DNA of 15,476 nt from JADGNZ01 sp035995985 (GTDB lineage Bacteria > Acidobacteriota > Thermoanaerobaculia > Gp7-AA8), in contig DASYJY010000043.1 of NCBI GenBank assembly GCA_035995985.1, forward strand, positions 1 to 15,476, read 5' to 3'. Shown here one piece after another: positions 14,127-15,476 of this stretch (the first letter of the stretch is position 1; every line of letters starts with the position of its first letter). Below the pieces are notes generated by a model that saw only the letters and a program-made list of their open reading frames with translations, was not told the DNA's origin and made no database searches. The translations under genes were made by a program, and so were the position numbers.

Positions 14127-14662
14127 AGCCCCTCACCCGGCTTCGTCGGTTGCATCTGCAGCGCGTCGTTCACGCGGTTGAAGTAATTGAACAATCCTGC
14201 CATCGCCGAGATCTCCACGATCTCGCCCTCGTCGTAATGCTGCCGCAGCCGCGCGAAGAGCGCGTCATCGACCCGGTTCGCATCGATGGTGAGCTGCTGC
14301 GCGTACGCCAGCGCCGCCTTCTCCCGTTCGTCGAACGGACCGTTCTCAAAATCCAGCAGCGCGTTCATCTGATCGTCCGTTGCTCCATGCCGCGCAGCCT
14401 GCGCGGTGTGCGAGCGGTTTCAATACTCGCAACTGTTGATGCGCGAGACGAGCGTTGCCACCAACTCTTTCGTGCACACCGGCACCGTTCCCGTGTTCGT
14501 GACGGCGTCCATGTGCGCCATCATCGTTTTCAAAATCTCAGGCCTGTGCGCGTAGACGCGGAACATGTTCGGCACGTTGCCGCGCACCGCGCCGATCTGC
14601 TCGAACTTCTCGCGCACCTCGGCAGTGACCTGATCCTTCGTGAGCCTGGTAATGCGAGACAT
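14123..14662 (-). CDS. AhpD/carboxymuconolactone decarboxylase-like selenoprotein with CxxU active site
   Basis: The frame encodes 179 residues, counting the in-frame UGA at 14420-14422 as selenocysteine 81. The protein reads SRINSCEY-U-NRSHTAQAARHGATDDQM, where AhpD/CMD-family peroxidase-like proteins have the redox pair C-x-x-C followed by a histidine (C78, U81, H85). The frame continues without other stops to KPGEGL, with family helices (EKAALAYAQQLT, GLFNYFNRVNDAL). The ATG at 14662 has a clear GGAGG 6 bases upstream. A 7-bp hairpin follows the UGA. Read literally, the gene would be split into two 80-residue ORFs, and the second has no good start. It probably reduces peroxides or disulfides in the cytoplasm. 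Its stop overlaps the BNR gene start, so the genes are co-translated. Confidence 0.85.
14390..14422 (-). promoter_or_regulatory. SECIS-like hairpin after the in-frame UGA of the AhpD-like gene
   Basis: The UGA (14422-14420) is followed by 13 bases, then CCGCGCA (14406-14400), GGC (14399-14397) and UGCGCGG (14396-14390). This is a perfect 7-bp stem; with the outer six pairs the loop is AGGCU. Distance and stem size match the formate dehydrogenase SECIS in this window. The loop differs from GGUCU, so SelB recognition is inferred. Confidence 0.75.
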
Positions 14663-14668
14663 CAACGT

Positions 14669-14673
14669 CCTCC
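14669..14673 (-). promoter_or_regulatory. Shine-Dalgarno site of the AhpD-like selenoprotein
   Basis: GGAGG lies 6 bases before ATG 14662. It supports this start over the TTG one codon earlier. Confidence 0.75.
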
Positions 14674-14680
14674 GGACAAC

Positions 14681-14706
14681 AAAACGCCCCGCGTTTCCGC
14701 GGGGCG
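14681..14706 (-). terminator. Rho-independent terminator after rplY
   Basis: On the minus strand CGCCCCGCG (14706-14698), loop GAAA, CGCGGGGCG (14693-14685) form a perfect 9-bp stem followed by TTTTG. It lies 31 bases after the rplY stop and only 19 bases before the AhpD-like start codon. Confidence 0.92.
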
Positions 14707-14737
14707 CAATCGTAAGCGAATTGATGAAGATCGAGGG

Positions 14738-15388
14738 TTACTCTTCCGTCTCGGTCTTGCCCTTCTTGGCCACTTCCGGCTCCACCGCTCCCGGCTCTGC
14801 CGCCACAACTTCCGCGACCACTTCGGCACGCGCCGTGGTGACACCGACGATGACGCGGTGCGGATCCTCATCGACCTTCACCCCTTCGGGCAGCTGGAGG
14901 TCGGAGATGCGGACCTGCTGGTGCGCGCCGAGGTCGGAGATGTCGACTTCGATCGTATCGGGGATCGCGTTCGGAAGGCACTCGACATGAAGCTCGCGCA
15001 TCTGCCAGTCGAGGATGCCGCCCTCTTTCACGCCGATTGAACTGCCGGTGAGATGCACCGGAATGGTGAGACGAACCACCTCGTCCATCACCACGCGCAC
15101 GAAATCGATGTGCGTCATGCGGCGGGAGATCGGGTCCATCTGCGTGTCCTTGATCATGGCGTGGCGCTGCTGATCGCTGTCTGCCATCTTCAGCAGGAAA
15201 ATGGAGCGGATGCCGTGATCGCTCTTCTGAATCAGATCGACGACAGCCTTGCGGTCGACGGTGATCGCCACCGGCTCTTTATGACCGCCGTAAACGACCG
15301 CGGGGATCTTGTTCTGCTGACGCAACTTCTTCGCGTACTCTTTTCCCGAGCGTTCGCGACGGGTAACTTCGAGGGTGACCTCAGCCAT
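14738..15388 (-). CDS. rplY: Ribosomal protein bL25 (CTC/TL5 type)
   Basis: A 216-residue 5S rRNA-binding protein of the 50S subunit. The N-terminal L25 domain (about 1-95) shows RRERSGKEYAKKLRQQNKIPAVVYGG and the family segment HAMIKDTQMDPISRRMTHIDFVRV. The C-terminal TL5/CTC beta domain (about 96-190) includes VHLTGSSIGVKEGGILDW and LPNAIPDTIEVDISDLGAHQQVRISDL. The tail is acidic and Ala/Glu/Lys-rich (AEPGAVEPEVAKKGKTETEE). Length is normal for the two-domain type. AAAGGAG lies 10 bases before ATG 15388. A gene for ribose-phosphate pyrophosphokinase often precedes it; that position is outside the window. Confidence 0.97.
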   Translation of the reverse strand: MAEVTLEVTRRERSGKEYAKKLRQQNKIPAVVYGGHKEPVAITVDRKAVVDLIQKSDHGIRSIFLLKMADSDQQRHAMIKDTQMDPISRRMTHIDFVRVVMDEVVRLTIPVHLTGSSIGVKEGGILDWQMRELHVECLPNAIPDTIEVDISDLGAHQQVRISDLQLPEGVKVDEDPHRVIVGVTTARAEVVAEVVAAEPGAVEPEVAKKGKTETEE

Positions 15389-15476
15389 GATGCAGAAACT
15401 CCTTTAGCAGTGTGGACAGCGAAACGATGTTAAGCCGGGGATGTGGCGGTGTATTCCTGCGGGGTGTGGGGAGTAG
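15389..15476. other. Upstream region of rplY, cut by window edge
   Basis: It holds the rplY Shine-Dalgarno (near 15399-15405) and, at 15461-15471, a GGGGTGTGGGG string like the ligD minisatellite. No gene or clear promoter is seen. Confidence 0.5.

Noticed and set aside
14420..14422. UGA as a true stop giving a pseudogene
   Set aside because: The frame continues with family-like sequence, the UGA replaces the active-site cysteine exactly, and a SECIS-like hairpin follows. I keep selenocysteine as the better reading.

Overview
The window is GC-rich, densely packed bacterial chromosome, mostly on the minus strand, with short gaps and several 4-base stop/start overlaps. The gene mix (LigD-type DNA ligase with a ligase-polymerase layout, CTC-type ribosomal protein L25, DUF5063 and DUF4442 proteins, many dispersed GC-rich hairpins) suits an uncultured soil- or sediment-type bacterium. 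Acidobacteriota or a neighbouring phylum is my best guess, held weakly. The organism very probably inserts selenocysteine: two genes here carry an in-frame UGA at a redox-active position, each followed by a hairpin.

Left part, 1-3814. A selenocysteine-containing formate dehydrogenase catalytic subunit (minus, cut by the window edge) carries a textbook bacterial SECIS. Upstream of it lie eight 21-bp tandem repeats, each a small hairpin, and a non-coding stretch with degenerate repeats. Then come a DUF4442 hotdog-fold protein and a short-chain dehydrogenase in one translationally coupled minus-strand pair.

Middle, 3820-10900. A complete IS4-family insertion sequence (16-bp inverted repeats, 10-bp target duplication, transposase probably frameshifted near its C-terminus) sits in the intergenic space. 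It is followed by a plus-strand pair (small membrane protein, DUF5063 protein). Convergent with this pair is ligD, with a truncated AlkZ-like winged-helix gene coupled to its stop codon. Next are a secreted protein of unknown function, a glutaredoxin-like/pterin carbinolamine dehydratase fusion, and a second short-chain dehydrogenase.

Right part, 10900-15476. A nucleotidyltransferase-like protein and a one-helix membrane protein diverge from each other. They are followed by a compact minus-strand operon read right to left: an AhpD/carboxymuconolactone-decarboxylase-like protein with a CxxU (Cys-x-x-selenocysteine) active site, an exported sialidase-fold (BNR) protein with an unusual CxCC motif, and a TlpA/ResA-like thioredoxin that may be a lipoprotein. 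Upstream is rplY (bL25), closed by a strong rho-independent terminator just before the selenoprotein start.

The most interesting content is the pair of selenoproteins, above all the CxxU AhpD-like protein. An automatic annotation would split it into two short ORFs. It heads a small thiol/selenol redox operon with an exported partner and a thioredoxin.
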